In this document: positions 11,427 through 23,535 of the stretch, piece by piece
Layout: every line of letters begins with the position of its first letter
Numbering within the stretch: the first letter of the stretch is position 1
Source: Sclerotinia nivalis
Lineage: Eukaryota > Ascomycota > Leotiomycetes > Helotiales > Sclerotiniaceae
Length of the DNA stretch: 64,000 nucleotides
Assembly (NCBI GenBank): GCA_029531795.1
Contig: JAPEIS010000002.1
Span: forward strand, 620,001 to 684,000
Direction: 5' to 3'
Notes under the pieces: generated by a model
Told to the model about the DNA's origin: nothing
Database searches by the model: none
What the model saw: only the letters and a program-made list of their open reading frames with translations
Position numbers and translations under genes: made by a program

Positions 11427-13399
11427 TTATGCGGCGCTCCAAGTGTAGTGTTGTTGACTGGGCTGTTGATGTTGTGGTGGTGGCAGAGAGTGACCTTCGT
11501 CCTTCACATAATGCTGATCTCCAGGGTACTCGTAATGAGAACTAGTGACTGCGGGCAACGTTGTTCCATATGTAGATGCGGTATCCTGAGCGGTGGTCCA
11601 TGGCTGCATAGACATAGATGTTGGGAAGTATTCTCTTGGTTGTGCGGCAGCCTCACTGGTGGAACTGTACGGAGCAGGAGCGGTAAACCGAGCCGTGAAG
11701 TCGGAAGAAAAAGATGAATTCAGCTCAGGAGGTGCCTGATGACGAGGTGATTTCGCGGGTCGTGGATTACTATCTATGAATCGAATGGGAGCGCCACTGG
11801 GTGAAGTTGTACTTTGGTATGTATACGATCGTACTGGAGGTGCTGGTGCTGGCATTGAAGAAGCTGGAGAATGGATCTGAGGATTTTCTGAACTGGAATG
11901 ATTTCCTTGAAGATAATTATCCATTGACAATGACGGCGGCGGTCCTTGATAGCTCGGAGTTGATGGTCCTTGATAGCTCGGAGTTGATGGTCCTGGGGTA
12001 TGTTCTGATGCATGTGGCGAAGCAAACCATGATGGTAACGTCCTAATTCGATCATGTCAGCTTACGACAAAGGTGGAAGTTACAAAGTTGGAAATAATGC
12101 CGAAGTCGTTCGATTTCAAGCCAAGATCTCGATTGAAGAAACGACGATGAGAGGAAGAACTTACTGTTGTCTCATCAAATGTGGGGATACAGGAAGATTG
12201 CTTGCGTCGAAGTTGAATGGTGACCGAGGTAATTCAAGTGTCTGAGGTTTCGACAATTTTGATTTCATGGTAGCACTGCCAGATGTGCTGCCATTTGCGA
12301 TTTGCATTTCTGGTGCCTGACCTCGAGAAGCTGAAGATCCGACAAGCGCTATTTCCTTCCTCGCTTGAAAGTTCCTTGGGCTTCGGCCTCTGACCACAAT
12401 CGGCGCTGTCGCTGTCTCGCAAACATTGATCTTCGTATTGTTCCCCAAGGTTCCTACAACATTCAAATGTAAGGTGAAATGTTGTTGAAGCTCTCGTCTT
12501 CGACCATTGTTCGCCGTTGCGATCCTGAACTGAAGTCTTCTGTAGGCTATTGGGTAAACAGCGAACTCATTGTTCGTATCAGGAGCTCCATCATCAAATG
12601 AAAGGAGTGGAATAGGTGAGGGCTCCTGCTCCTGGCCAGGCGTTACTTCGGGAGAGTTTGGTGGGGGCGTCTTCCATGGAATAACAATCAGTTTGACAGA
12701 GTGGCCATCAACTGATTCGGTGGCACTAATGGTTACTTCCAAGGATAGAATTGGAATGCGTTCTCCACGTTCCGTAATCACCGACAAAGCGCCTCGGGGT
12801 GTGGTGACAGATCCGGAAATTTGGAACAGGTTCCTACGGTAACAAGTCAACTCCGGCTGGACAATCACTCCTTCCCCTGTGGGGGTTGTCATTTCGGACA
12901 AGAAGAACATTCCATGGATTTGCGCTGAGAGATCTAACTGCTGTATTCTTCCGTGTTGGTCTACGATAGTATGCTTTGGTGATCGTTTGCTGAAGGAAAG
13001 TAGTCTATGGTCTTGACTAATATTCGGCTTTGGATGTTCCGACAAATCTTCTCGGAAATCTTGCACTACTTCGCCATATGGCGAATCTTCTGCAGAATGA
13101 AATGGTCGTTTGAGGGAAGGATAACTATGATGAGAATTTAGTGGTGGTGAAGCAGTCAACACGCCATTCCCTTCCCTGTGAGGAGGTCTTGTGTTGATTG
13201 CGGGGATATCCATTGATCGGTAACCCCCCTTCTGTCTTGCATGGTATGGCAATGCCAGAGGTCCGGAAGGAAAATTCGATTCGAAGGTTGTTTGATGAGA
13301 AGAAGTATGAGGTGGTTGAAGAGCGTAACCTTGCCAAATTGAATGATCTGAATCTTCTGGCTTTATGGCTGCCATCGTTGTTGTTTGTGTTATGGACAT
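11427..13399 (-). CDS. vib-1: NDT80/PhoG-family transcription factor, VIB-1-like
   Basis: The 616-aa regulator has an NDT80-type DNA-binding domain spanning roughly residues 155-355. Visible blocks include QLDLSAQIHGMFFLSEM, TCYRRNLFQISGSV, VEGHSVKLIVIPWKTPPP-like text, RRLQFRIATANNGRRRELQQHF and VRGRSPRNFQARKE. These are hallmarks of the VIB-1 (Neurospora) / XprG (Aspergillus) group, which controls heterokaryon-incompatibility genes, secreted proteases and the response to carbon starvation. Two exons (13399-12165 and 12042-11427) flank a 122-bp intron with a GTAAGT donor. The C-terminal part is low complexity (Ser, Pro, Gln), a likely activation region, with an 8-residue TPSYQGPS duplication at its beginning. 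A second in-frame Met nine codons in (MAAIKPED) could be the true start. Confidence 0.92.
11944..12000 (-). repeat. 24-bp tandem duplication inside vib-1
   Basis: Two exact adjacent copies of a 24-bp unit encode GPSTPSYQ twice at the start of the second exon. Length is a multiple of three, so the frame is kept. Confidence 0.85.
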
Positions 13400-16300
13400 T
13401 GAAGTATATCCTTCTGAAAGGGATTTCGATTATTGGTTGATTAATGATTGAAGATTAAAAAGCTAAACATTTATCCATAAGAGTGATTCTTTATGGAGTG
13501 TTTAGCATGATGTATTATGGGATGAAAAAGAAGACGAAGGCCGGAGCACAAGCTTATGCCAGGTTCGGGAGCTAAGCTCTTATTCGTGAATCTGGACAAG
13601 GTCTACCAAAGGGGTCTAAGGGCGAGACTTAAGTGCGGGATGCAAGCAAGCCTCATAATGGGTCTAACGTCCTTTCCGAATCTCTTGTCCAGTGGGCCCC
13701 ATTTGTGTTCCGTTCCCCTCTTCGAAAATGTGATGAATATGAGTACCCCATGGCATATACTATCTTGAATGAGTGGAAGTGGCTGGCGCGTGATCCGCAT
13801 TAGTGATAGTGTATGAAAATAAGGACTAGATTGATCCTATTGGGAAGACTTGTATGCTCCCTTCCCTCAGTGCCTAAAATCGGAAATCATGGCGAATTGG
13901 GGATCTTCAAAGGGAATATCGAAAAAAGACGTTGAAGGGCATGGATAAATCTGTAATCGATGTATAGTTCAAGGGGGGAACCGTGTACCGCCTCACGGTC
14001 ATCACCCAAAAGAGGATCGAATCCGCTGACAAGCATATCAAAAGGAGTATAGCTTCCATGAGGTGAATAGCCTTGACCAACGGGTGCCCCTGACCTGTCA
14101 ATAAATCCGGCCGGCAACCATCCCACAAGCACTTACGATCAGAAAAGTATCCCAGGCCCCCAAGCGCCCCAAGTACCTACATATTGTCCGATGTCATTTC
14201 GTCTTATATTTTGGTTTGTGGATGCTTTCCTTAATCACACTTGTAATGTCTTCTTTTTTCTGCATCTAACGAGCTAACGCAACATTAGGTCTCTTGTAAG
14301 GTCTTATTCAGCACCAACCAGTATGGCTTATATTTCCAGGGCCCTAGACAGTACCCTTGATGATCTTCTGACGACTAACAGCTAGGTCTGTCAGCTATGG
14401 TCCGAGATCAGGACACGGTTTAGAAGAGTCATAATTCGGCAAGTAGATTTGAAAATAATCCTAGGGTGTTCTACATAATGCTAAGGTTTAGCTTCACATT
14501 TCTGAAAATGTTTCTCTACTTGGTGCTTTGCGTGAGATTTTCGCTTGCTGCGGCGGCGGATGTGAATACGAACCCGGCGATAAAATCTGACAGTGCGAGG
14601 TGCATCAAGAATGAAGGATGATAGTGTATTACTACATATCCGGGAAAATAGCCTGATTAACCTGAGCAAGAAATTGTCTGAATAATCCATGATAAATTTC
14701 TTACCTATTATCAGAGACATGATTTGCTTGTTTGGCAAATATCTGACTTGGTATTAAGCATGGTGATACTAGATAGCATGCTGCACTATGCCGAATATTA
14801 ACCTATTATAATGTTATATATCCATGGGTTTGAATTGGGGTTTGGTCCTCCCGCGACAGATGTGCGAAAGAACTTGTGGGGCTACGGAAAATGAAGGGGT
14901 TAAAATTTTTACAAACACCAAGTTAGATAAATTTAACGAGATATATCCACTGACTACCAGGGGGTAAGGGTTCACTAGGATCGTAACTGCATTGTTGAAT
15001 TTTTAAACACTGTTCAGTGCATTTTCAACATTCGATTTAAATTAAGAACGGCTTCTAGATCGTAGCTATCAGTACATACGTACCCTAGGAATTATTGCCG
15101 GGGTGTAACCTGGATAAGTTAAGCAGAAATGTAGCATATGCTTCTGTTTGCGGTTCATCAAACTTCATCTTTATCCTTTGAAGATATCTAGGTTACAACT
15201 TAGGAAGTATCTCGGATCTCTTGTTTGCATTAGACCCGTCAAATAAACGCTTGCAGATATGTGCTGCAACTAACCGTGGAAAGCCTCAAACGTTAAATAG
15301 AAGTCTAACTTGAGAAGATTTAAATTATAGGCTCTCGATACCTGTCGTTCGTAACTCTTGATAGACGCTCAACTGGCTAAGACACAAGCGTAGCGTCTTC
15401 AGCTATCATTGACGTTCCGAATCAAGCCTCAGACGACATCTATCGCCTCCGGAAATTATACCCACACCTAAAACCTAATGAATGAAACCCTGTTAAACCT
15501 TGAGATTGATAATTTGAACATTCGGATATAGCCTTGCCCCCAGCCTTATCCCACGATGCAACAGAAGAAAGCTCCCGTGCCGTAGCTTCGACGTTGTAAC
15601 CCACAAAAAGCTATCATACATACTGCTAATCCAACATGGCACCGCTCCTACTCCTCCACATGCAAATGCAATGCTTCATTGTAATGCTGTGGAAGTATTT
15701 TAGAACCTGGAGAAAACGTGTGCTTGCCATCTATGATTGGTTTAACGAAATACCTTTCTCAAAGTACAGTAGATCATCACATGTCTATTTAGGCTATTGT
15801 TTTTCTGTTTATTGAGCATTTGAATATTGTCTGCAATTAACATTGTCTATCCCCTGTCTGATTCCTTTATCGGGCCCTCCGTCATTTCATCAATCATCTC
15901 ATCAAGGGTGGCACGGAGGGATTACTACCCCGGACCTTAGACAAGAGTAACAAAAACTTCCAGGTTTTATTCAAGGATGGCATCCAATTGATCCGATAAA
16001 ATATATCGAAATGTCTCAGCTAAGTAATTCATAACGAAATCAATTCAAGAAAATCCTAAATGCCGAAAAACAAAATGCTTGGTCGAGAACCCCGGGACAG
16101 AAGGACCGATATTATCTTCTTTGGAGAGTGATATGGTTTTACCTGCAGATTTAGTGCAGTCCTCGACAGTCCTGCAGGTAAGAAAAACGAGGGTTTGAAT
16201 CAAAGGTGTGACAACGAGGCAGCCAATCTGTCAGTTACGAGGAGCGCGTGGAAGTACAACAGATCGAATTACGGTACCGTGGTAGGCCTGGCCTGGTATC

Positions 16301-17007
16301 GACCTACACCCAAGCGCAAATATTCTGAGTCGTGGGGGATCTCGAGATTAAAAACGAACTGAAATGTGGCTCTCAAAAGTTTCTAATCCGCATGTTCCAA
16401 ATATGAAAAGGGCACAGTACACACCTTAATACCTAGGTACTATAAATTTTATTTCAAGCCAAGCATTGGAAGATATCCTGCACAACATTCTCCTTTCGGA
16501 CGAGTGCTAATGAACCGCTTATATGCCGGCCACTAATTAGTTCGCTGATTTTCATAAACGCTGAAAGTCAACAAGTCTTGTGATTTGTCCATCATGGTCC
16601 AGAAATGCGGATGACTGCATCTGGCAAGCATGTCTATCACATTTTCTTCACAAAAAACCCACCCACACACATGGAATTTAACCCATTTTGGGTTTTGACG
16701 ACCTAGATGAAGGGGCCGGCAACCGAGGCGCCCGACATATCCGTTCGGTACGGGCTCTACCGAATTATCCAAATAATTGGGACGGTATAATTGCGAGGAA
16801 AAAAAAAAAGATTAATGATAAAAAACAATGATAGCGACAACGGAAGCAAATGCCCGTTTCCTATTTGACTTGTTTCAATTCAATATAGCTTTTCTATGGT
16901 TCTCCTCCCCTCTTCAACAGCACCTCATTTCCCTCGCAAATTTCCCACATCCTAACCTCAGTCTCAGGCGGCAGTTAAAATAACACATATTCTTATACTT
17001 TCCCCAG

Positions 17008-17238
17008 GCCAGCCATCTTCATATCGACCACGATGCGGATATTTCATGTACCTACACAGACCTGTTTTTCCACCATTTCCGTTACCCAGCTACATTTATC
17101 CGCGCCTTCAAACACAAACCCTTTTCCGAAGTCGTAGAGGAAGAATCCTTCAAGCGATTCCAAGATTTTTATCTCGACATCGATCTGCACGCGCTGTACA
17201 CTGAATCTTGCAAAGTTGCAACCATCGTCCAGCAATAA
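17008..17238 (+). pseudogene. Coding-like terminal exon of unknown gene
   Basis: A 76-codon open frame begins right after a good acceptor (pyrimidine-rich TTTCCCCAG) and ends at a double TAA. Its product is rich in aromatic and charged residues (SHLHIDHDADI, FFHHFRYPATFIRAF, FKRFQDFYLDIDLHALY). Codon third positions favour C, unlike random AT-rich spacer DNA. There is no ATG, so it would need an upstream exon, perhaps around 16910-16970. I do not recognise the family. The reverse strand also gives an open frame over the same bases, so the coding strand is not certain. Confidence 0.3.
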
Positions 17239-19230
17239 TAAAATGTTGTAGCCTAATTTTTTTTTTCCTCGTCGTCCCTGTGAACTTGAACGGATCTAGT
17301 TATCTTGCTTCCGGCCGAGTTCAGGTCATTTCAAGGTTTTCTTCGCGCAGCACAGCTGGAGTGTAGATACAGATGCTAGGTACTTCTAATGAACCGATCT
17401 CCACCCCAAAACAGCTCTCCGCATATCTTACAATTTATATCTGTCACCTACATACCAAATTCTCGTTTTCGTGAAACAAACAATATTCATCAGCCAGCTC
17501 ATCACCTTTTCTCACCCATCCCCCATATCTCCTTTACCCCGCATTTTCGCCCCCAACGTTCTACTTCCAGCTGTACAGCTGTAATGCAGACAACAATACC
17601 ATGTAGCTCCGCAAAGCTACAGTTAACTGAACTGGACTATTGAATTTGAATTTGAAATATAATACTGCAATACAGCCTCAATCGTGACCTAATGTCACGA
17701 CTCTTTTGAGCCACTTTTCAGCTGAATACTGGCCTCATAGTAAGGTGCAGTAATATGCAGCGGTTTATATTTGGGGTTTACATGCACTGTATGGAATACT
17801 TGATGGGTGGATAGAAGCGAACAATGAAGCGAAAATAGAATTCTTCAAAAGCTCTTGATGTGACTAAAAATATTGATGTAGCAAGTAAGTGTGAATTAGA
17901 TAATGGCATTATTGATGAGGAGTTACCGAGATAAAATTGGGGAGAGCTGGAGCCCCTAAATAGAAGTGATTACCTGCATCGAGAACCTATGAGGCTCAAA
18001 TTGACCATCAACAAAATCCTCTTTTATAAATAAATAGAACATTTGAGCACATTATGATCTGATGTTGTACATGGTGGTCCAGGGGCCGTCACGGCGGATG
18101 CTAACCAGCGAGGTGCTCTTGCCCGAGAAATGTGGGACTGGCGACGGGAAAGCAATGCTTGTTTCTTGTTTGAACCCAATCTAGCGTGGGGCCAAATTCA
18201 CTCGTTACTATCGCTACAACGGGGATAGTTAGGAACATTTTTTCTGTCTCCTTGATAAAACTAAATGTTTTGCAAGTTTCTGTCAGCCAGTGACGTGATG
18301 ATCGACGAATTTCTGTGGTTTCAAGGGGTAAGAGCAAGAAGATGTTCGTGTTGAAAGCGAGCGGGTCTAGAGCGAGCGATTGAGCAAATTATAACAATGA
18401 TCGGCGCCAATATGTCTCCTTCAAGATTCCGAGTCTGGATAGTAGCTTCAAACTTTGTCTTTGAGTTATTGCCTTGATGACCAGAAATATTTGGTGTGGT
18501 TGCAATTGTTCAAATGACACGCCAAACCGATTCCTTAATTAAGCGTCCGTTCCTGATGATGCTACCACAACGATATTTAAACGTCCCGACCCGCTTGAAG
18601 GCAAGGTTTTCATCCATGGTGTCTCGCGAGGAATCTAATCCCAACCCCGAGGAGTGCATACCATGGCTCTTTCAGGCATTCATGGATGAGAATACTGTGG
18701 CGGTTTCAACAATACTCAGAACGGGTGGGGAGAACGAACTCGCACATGAAAATGATTGAACTCTTCGGCAGATGAAGCAAAGGGCAATGTCATTGAAACT
18801 TTCGTGGCCCGTTCATTCGAAGTTTACACCCCTTTTTACTCGAAGATGGACAAGTGATTTCCACCTCCAACATTTACTAACTCGGTTTTGTTACAATAGA
18901 CATCACTTTCGAATAACCTGGACAAGTCCGCACTCAAGAAAGATATACAAAGAAAGATTTACGTTATTATACTCAGTCTCCTTACAGAAGTCGATATGAC
19001 GGGGCTATCATAGGCGCATACTAAAAAAAACAAGCACGACATGTAGGCCCAGGTCTTTTTCCAGCCAAGTGACAAATATACTATTTCTGTGGAAGCTGTA
19101 GCAAGTGTCTAGCTAGGCATAGCATAATGCAGTACGGTAGAGACAATCATGTAGCTGATTAGTGATTACCTGTCTTTTCTAATCAATTAAAAACTTGTGT
19201 CTAGGATTTACTCGCCTCGATAATTCAGAT

Positions 19231-19435
19231 GAAAGTCGTTAGGCCTTGCAGGCGCGCAATCAAAAGCTTAGACCTGTACGAAGTTGAAATGGAATGCAGG
19301 TTCCGACGAGAAGCCATTAGGCCTTGCAAACATGCAGCAGAATGCTTCCCTACCAATCAAGCAGCGCTACTGGTAGGATGAAGACAATATTAAAGGACGC
19401 AAGTTAAGACGAAAGGTCATTAGGCTTTTTTTGTT
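19231..19435 (+). repeat. Short dispersed repeat, three diverged copies
   Basis: A unit like GACGAAAGGCCATTAGGCCTTGCAA occurs, with changes, at about 19227-19250, 19305-19328 and 19408-19433, spaced 80-100 bp apart. A weaker match (AACGAAAGGCCATCGAGCC) occurs near 19884. It looks like remnants of a tandem or dispersed element; its identity is unknown. Confidence 0.5.
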
Positions 19436-19954
19436 GGCATCCAACTAAATCTGGCTGGCCAACAGGGAGAAGGTAGAGGTGATGAATACATCAGACGAAT
19501 AATATAAAGTATAAAAATTCAATTAAATGAATGAATGATTTGGACGGCACGCATCATTTCAGAACGACAGCCATCAGCATGAGCATTACCTAACGGACTA
19601 TACTAAGCTATAGCCATCATGAGAAGAGGTTGGCACGCATTTTTATGACTACAGAGCGCCACTTGGGATGTAAAATGCGCGCAGCAACATAGATTCAAAG
19701 GTTTTTGTTTGCTTTGGCTTGCAGGACACAAGTGATTAAATCCGACTTCTGTTCACGAATTTTGGCGAAAGAACGGGTAAGCTATAACGACGAACACTGC
19801 CATTAACTAAAACATAGAATGAAACTAACTTTTCATAGATAATGTAAGCACAAGTAAACTCTCTTTTCTTATCCACGAATAGTAACGAAAGGCCATCGAG
19901 CCCGATCATACATCACTTGCATGTGATGAAAAAGGGCTACTAAACAACACAGAA

Positions 19955-20470
19955 TTAATAGAAACCCTGACACCTAAACTTCAACTGCGAAGCCCCAACA
20001 TCGAAGAGAACAACCCCATTCTCGAAAAAAAAAAAGATTTCGAAGCGTATAAAGAATCAAACAGATCCCCATCACAGCGCAGCCTCCGCTACCGGTGTTA
20101 CCATCCTGGACCATATCCCTTGCATCAACCAGAAATTTCACATCGCCGATACCGAACTTTAAACACGGAAATGACGAATCGCATGGCAGGGAATAAGCAA
20201 AAAGATTTGTATCATACCCGAGGCGTTGATTGTAGAGTGCCGCGAGAACGGAGGAGATGAAGTTAGGGAGGAAGATAAGAGTAGTGCCTGAGTCGACGAA
20301 GAGCTAGACCTACGAGGTGCCGCTACGCATGAAGAGAGGGGACGAGTGTTTGAGGTTCCATTTTTAGCTTTAGCTGCCGGAATAGAGGATGTTGTCTAGG
20401 GTGAGTGTGTAGACTTCTATGGAGATGTTAATGAAGTTTTAGTAAATGGGTGACGATTATGCGGATAAAC
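19955..20470 (-). pseudogene. Decayed aspartyl protease, C-terminal half
   Basis: Read on the minus strand, this stretch encodes the second half of a pepsin-like (family A1) protease. It contains YTLTLDNILYSGS, then the second active-site motif LFVDSGTTLIFLP, and finally the C-terminal strand VVLFDVGASQLKF before a natural stop at 19955. At least four stop codons interrupt the frame between about 20300 and 20370 (just before VDSGTTL). An A-run near 20025-20036 lies in the region where the family has its ILGD-type motif, which is not readable. Family members are secreted, acid-active proteases. The gene is clearly broken here. A further N-terminal remnant may lie upstream (20700-21110). Confidence 0.8.
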
Positions 20471-20699
20471 GATATTGTAAGCACGAGAGACCGTCTTGTA
20501 TAGAGCATTTTCCAACTACAACAAATGAATCGGGACCATGCCCCAAACGGCATGGAACGCTATGAGAGCAAGCCATTTAAAGCTATACATCCATCTCCGT
20601 GACAAATATAATGTGATGGCCTACTTGAGGCGAAATTGAAGATCAGGGAAATGAGATACTATTTGTATATGGTTATAAAGATAGGATCATAAGGAACTA

Positions 20700-21110
20700 C
20701 ATGGCATTAGTCACTCGGAAATGAGAATGAAATTTTCACCTACGATGAGTATCCCCATTATCATTGCCAAAAGTCGTGCCATTGAATGCTGCGGTGCCTG
20801 TACAAAATGAGAAAGACGCTGGTTCAAAGAGAAGTAACTTACATTGACGGATATACAAGTCCCAGAAACCACTTGTAGTGCCATCGCCAAATCAGTCAGC
20901 TGAACTATCGATAGTTGCAATTTGAGTATGGACGCTGTTGATTAAGCAATTGAACTGCTGCCCAGAAAACTCACGAGACCCCAGTCAAAAATGTGTCCAC
21001 CTGAGCCGGAAGCATATCTTGAGCCAAGAGACATGCACTGTGGAAGTTCGTGCTCTGGTACTATAATCCAGACATTTAGAGTTATGTTAAAAAAAATACA
21101 TGTGCCGCTG
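20700..21110 (-). pseudogene. Possible N-terminal remnant of the same protease
   Basis: Coding-like text on the minus strand includes VWIIVPEHELPQCMSLG, ASGSGGHIFDW, SGFWDLYIRQ and TAAFNGTTFGNDNGD. The last two pieces join cleanly if a 45-bp intron at 20798-20842 (GTAAGT...TACAG) is removed, which supports old coding sequence. The pattern is reminiscent of the first lobe of fungal secreted aspartyl proteases (VVPEGC...GGIFD...STW.YDL), but the DTG motif is not visible and frames are shifted. The link to the downstream relic is inferred from order and strand. Confidence 0.35.
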
Positions 21111-22041
21111 CTTCCCCTGCTAATGATAACAGGATATATATGTCTTTCTCCTCTGGAGCGGATTGGCTGGCGCCACTCCTGAAAGGTGCCCTTCCGACGA
21201 GATAGCAGCAGTAACGTGAAGAAGGTTTTAACATATCCGGGATTTGTGGGGCCTTGAAATGCAGTTGGCCTGTAACCTTGTCCTACGGTTTTCCGCAGAG
21301 AAGCGGAGAAGTACGAAAAGTGCGATGAACGAATGAGTGTACATCTCGACTTTATGATAAATTAGGAGATGAAATAAGAAATTAGAGTGAAACCAAATTA
21401 GAGTGAAGGGATTCGAAAGCACACTTCTTGTACGGAACTTTTAGGAAGGAACCTTGGAAAGACTCAATGGATTGCGATAAAAGAAGCGGAACTGATGATA
21501 AAATGATTGGGCAAAAATGCTTTATCTTTTTGAAGCTAACAGGATCGCAGGGAGTTTACTAAAAATATTTCCATGACAGATTTGAAAATTAAATGCATTA
21601 TAAGCTTGCCAAGTTTGGGCTTTGTGGAGTTCGAATAAAACATATCAGGAAAATACGAGATCTCCCAAGCGCACAATTTCTCGTGCGCAATCGTGGCAGC
21701 CACTTGAGCGAAGCCTGTCTCTTGAGGTATCAATATTGCATTTTAGAATTGTTGCACATGTATACGCACTCAGCGGAGCTATGGAGGCGTTGTCTCAAGT
21801 TTTTTTTATAGTTAGTCTTCTAGAAGCCTTGAAAAAACTGAAATGGTGAACTCGGCTAATGCAAAAGCGGTGCTCAAAAAGTAGGTATTTATATGGTTTC
21901 ATGAATCCAAAGAACTTCTAGATTGTTTCTGGAATGTCTTTGATGTTTACTACCAATGCTGAAACGTGACTCATCAAATCCTGCCTTCCTCGTATGATGA
22001 CGATGAGCTTTAAAACGATGATATCAACGCATTCCACATTC
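21111..22041. other. Spacer downstream of the methyltransferase gene
   Basis: This 0.9-kb region holds the methyltransferase 3' flank and the region upstream of the protease relic. No gene is recognised. Confidence 0.4.
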
Positions 22042-23163
22042 CTACAACTCAAAGTGCTGATTAGAGAGTAAGACAACAGCTCTAACCATACCAGTGCCTC
22101 TGACTGCTACTTTGTGATCGTCAACGAGCATGTAGTTTTCTCTTCCGTTTCCGGACTCGTGTTGGTCTGGCCAGTCCCTCCATATTTCAACCCTGTCTGA
22201 AGAGCTCCTCGCCATTTTGATAACTCTCCTTGCTTGGGCCTCATCCCCTACTTCCATCACTAGAATTTTCGATTTTAACAGGGAATGGAAATGCAGCAAG
22301 CGATGATAGAAGATATCCTCCACTTTCATAAGAGAAGTATTCCCAGTACCACCATCTGAAGATCTAGTATCTAGCTTCGATGCATTTGGCACCAGTGCAA
22401 GTCTTGGCTCCCAATTTCTCACGGATCGTGTCGTTTCTCTGTTAAATCCATCTTCTGATATGTATGGAGGGTTAGATATAATGACATCGCACACACCTCG
22501 AAATCTGTCTAGAATTCTTTGCTTATCCCCGAGTACATCAGCAAATTCAAAACTAACACTGTGCTGTTCAGAAATTTCAAGAGCATTGAAAAGAATGTTT
22601 TGATTCGATACATCAAGCGCTTTGTGGGAGATATCTAGACCAACAATCTCAAGTTTAGTGTATACTTTAGTCAGAAGAGAATATAGAAGGAGGGAAATGC
22701 AACCAGTCCCGGAACAAAAGTCGATGATCCTCAATGAGTCCTGCTGACTTTGGCATTTTTTGTAGAGAAAAGGCTTTGCTTTGACAAGAAGTCCAGCCAG
22801 GTGGGTTGTATATGCCTCTGTTTCTGGCCTCGTGATCGTTAGATATAAGCTGGAGGAGGAGTTTTATTGGATCTACCTAGGTATAAGTACTCCAGGTTGG
22901 CATTTGATTTCCAATTCCCCAAAAGGCTGGGTGCCAAGTATATATTGCAGAGGTTCTCCCCTGGCACGTCTTTGACAGAGTTTCAGTAACGCTCTCCATT
23001 TTTGATTAGGCAAGTGATATTTTGTAGTCTTATCAACATGTTCGCGTAGCCATCGCAATTCATTGATAGCAGATGGGAGAATGCGTGTTTCTCGTAGAAC
23101 TAATGGTAGTAATGGCGAAACATTGTAAGCTCTGAGGAGAAGAGCATGAGGAAGCCGAGGCAT
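22042..23163 (-). CDS. MTQ1: Mitochondrial release-factor glutamine methyltransferase (HemK/PrmC family)
   Basis: This 357-aa SAM-dependent enzyme is expected to methylate the GGQ glutamine of the mitochondrial peptide-release factor. Exon 1 (23163-22877) ends in LIPR and exon 2 (22828-22042) begins PETE, rebuilding the PrmC family block LIPRPETE. The 48-bp intron has a GTAGAT donor and a CTAAC branch site. The SAM-binding loop [10 protein letters not shown] is at about residues 129-138 and the catalytic NPPY at 215-218, followed by ISEDGF and RNWEPRLAL as in HemK proteins. The short basic N-terminus fits mitochondrial import. The cytosolic paralogue (MTQ2) lacks the long N-terminal helical domain seen here. 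It shares a 372-bp upstream region with the divergent flavoenzyme gene. Confidence 0.9.
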
Positions 23164-23535
23164 CAGACCACGTAGATGACTGCCTTCTACTCAACGAGAT
23201 AATGTAGAAGTGGGCGATGAGACGACTCACTGGTACATGGATATCAGCTCGGAGGGACAGCCACATTCAATCGGGCCACAAAATTATTGCTTGAGGCTAT
23301 CACGTGACAATTATTTGTCATCATATTTCATTATCACAAGTTCGGCAGCAGACCCCAGCGTCTGCGTCCGGAACCAATGAGATCAGAGATTTGTTAAGAA
23401 ACAACTGTGACATGAGCTCATATATGCAAGTTAAGTATCAATTTCCTTCTTGATCATGGCTTCCTTGATCCAAGTGTATAATTCTTTCTATTACTGTATA
23501 TTTTGCTACGATTGACTTATATCTTTCCCTTCATC
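23164..23535. promoter_or_regulatory. Divergent promoter with TCACGTGA palindrome
   Basis: This short spacer lies between the divergent MTQ1 and flavoenzyme genes. It contains the 8-bp palindrome TCACGTGA at 23300-23307, an E-box of the type bound by bHLH factors, and a nearby TTATTTGTCATCAT. Function is inferred from position. Confidence 0.4.

Larger units (their letters stand above)
13400..19954. other. Gene-poor region upstream of vib-1
   Basis: Across 6.5 kb no intact gene is recognised. The first 1-2 kb next to vib-1 is probably its promoter and 5' UTR; related regulators often have long leaders. Open frames here are short and mostly lack an ATG. One coding-like exon (17008-17238) and a small dispersed repeat (19231-19435) stand out and are listed separately. 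Confidence 0.5.
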
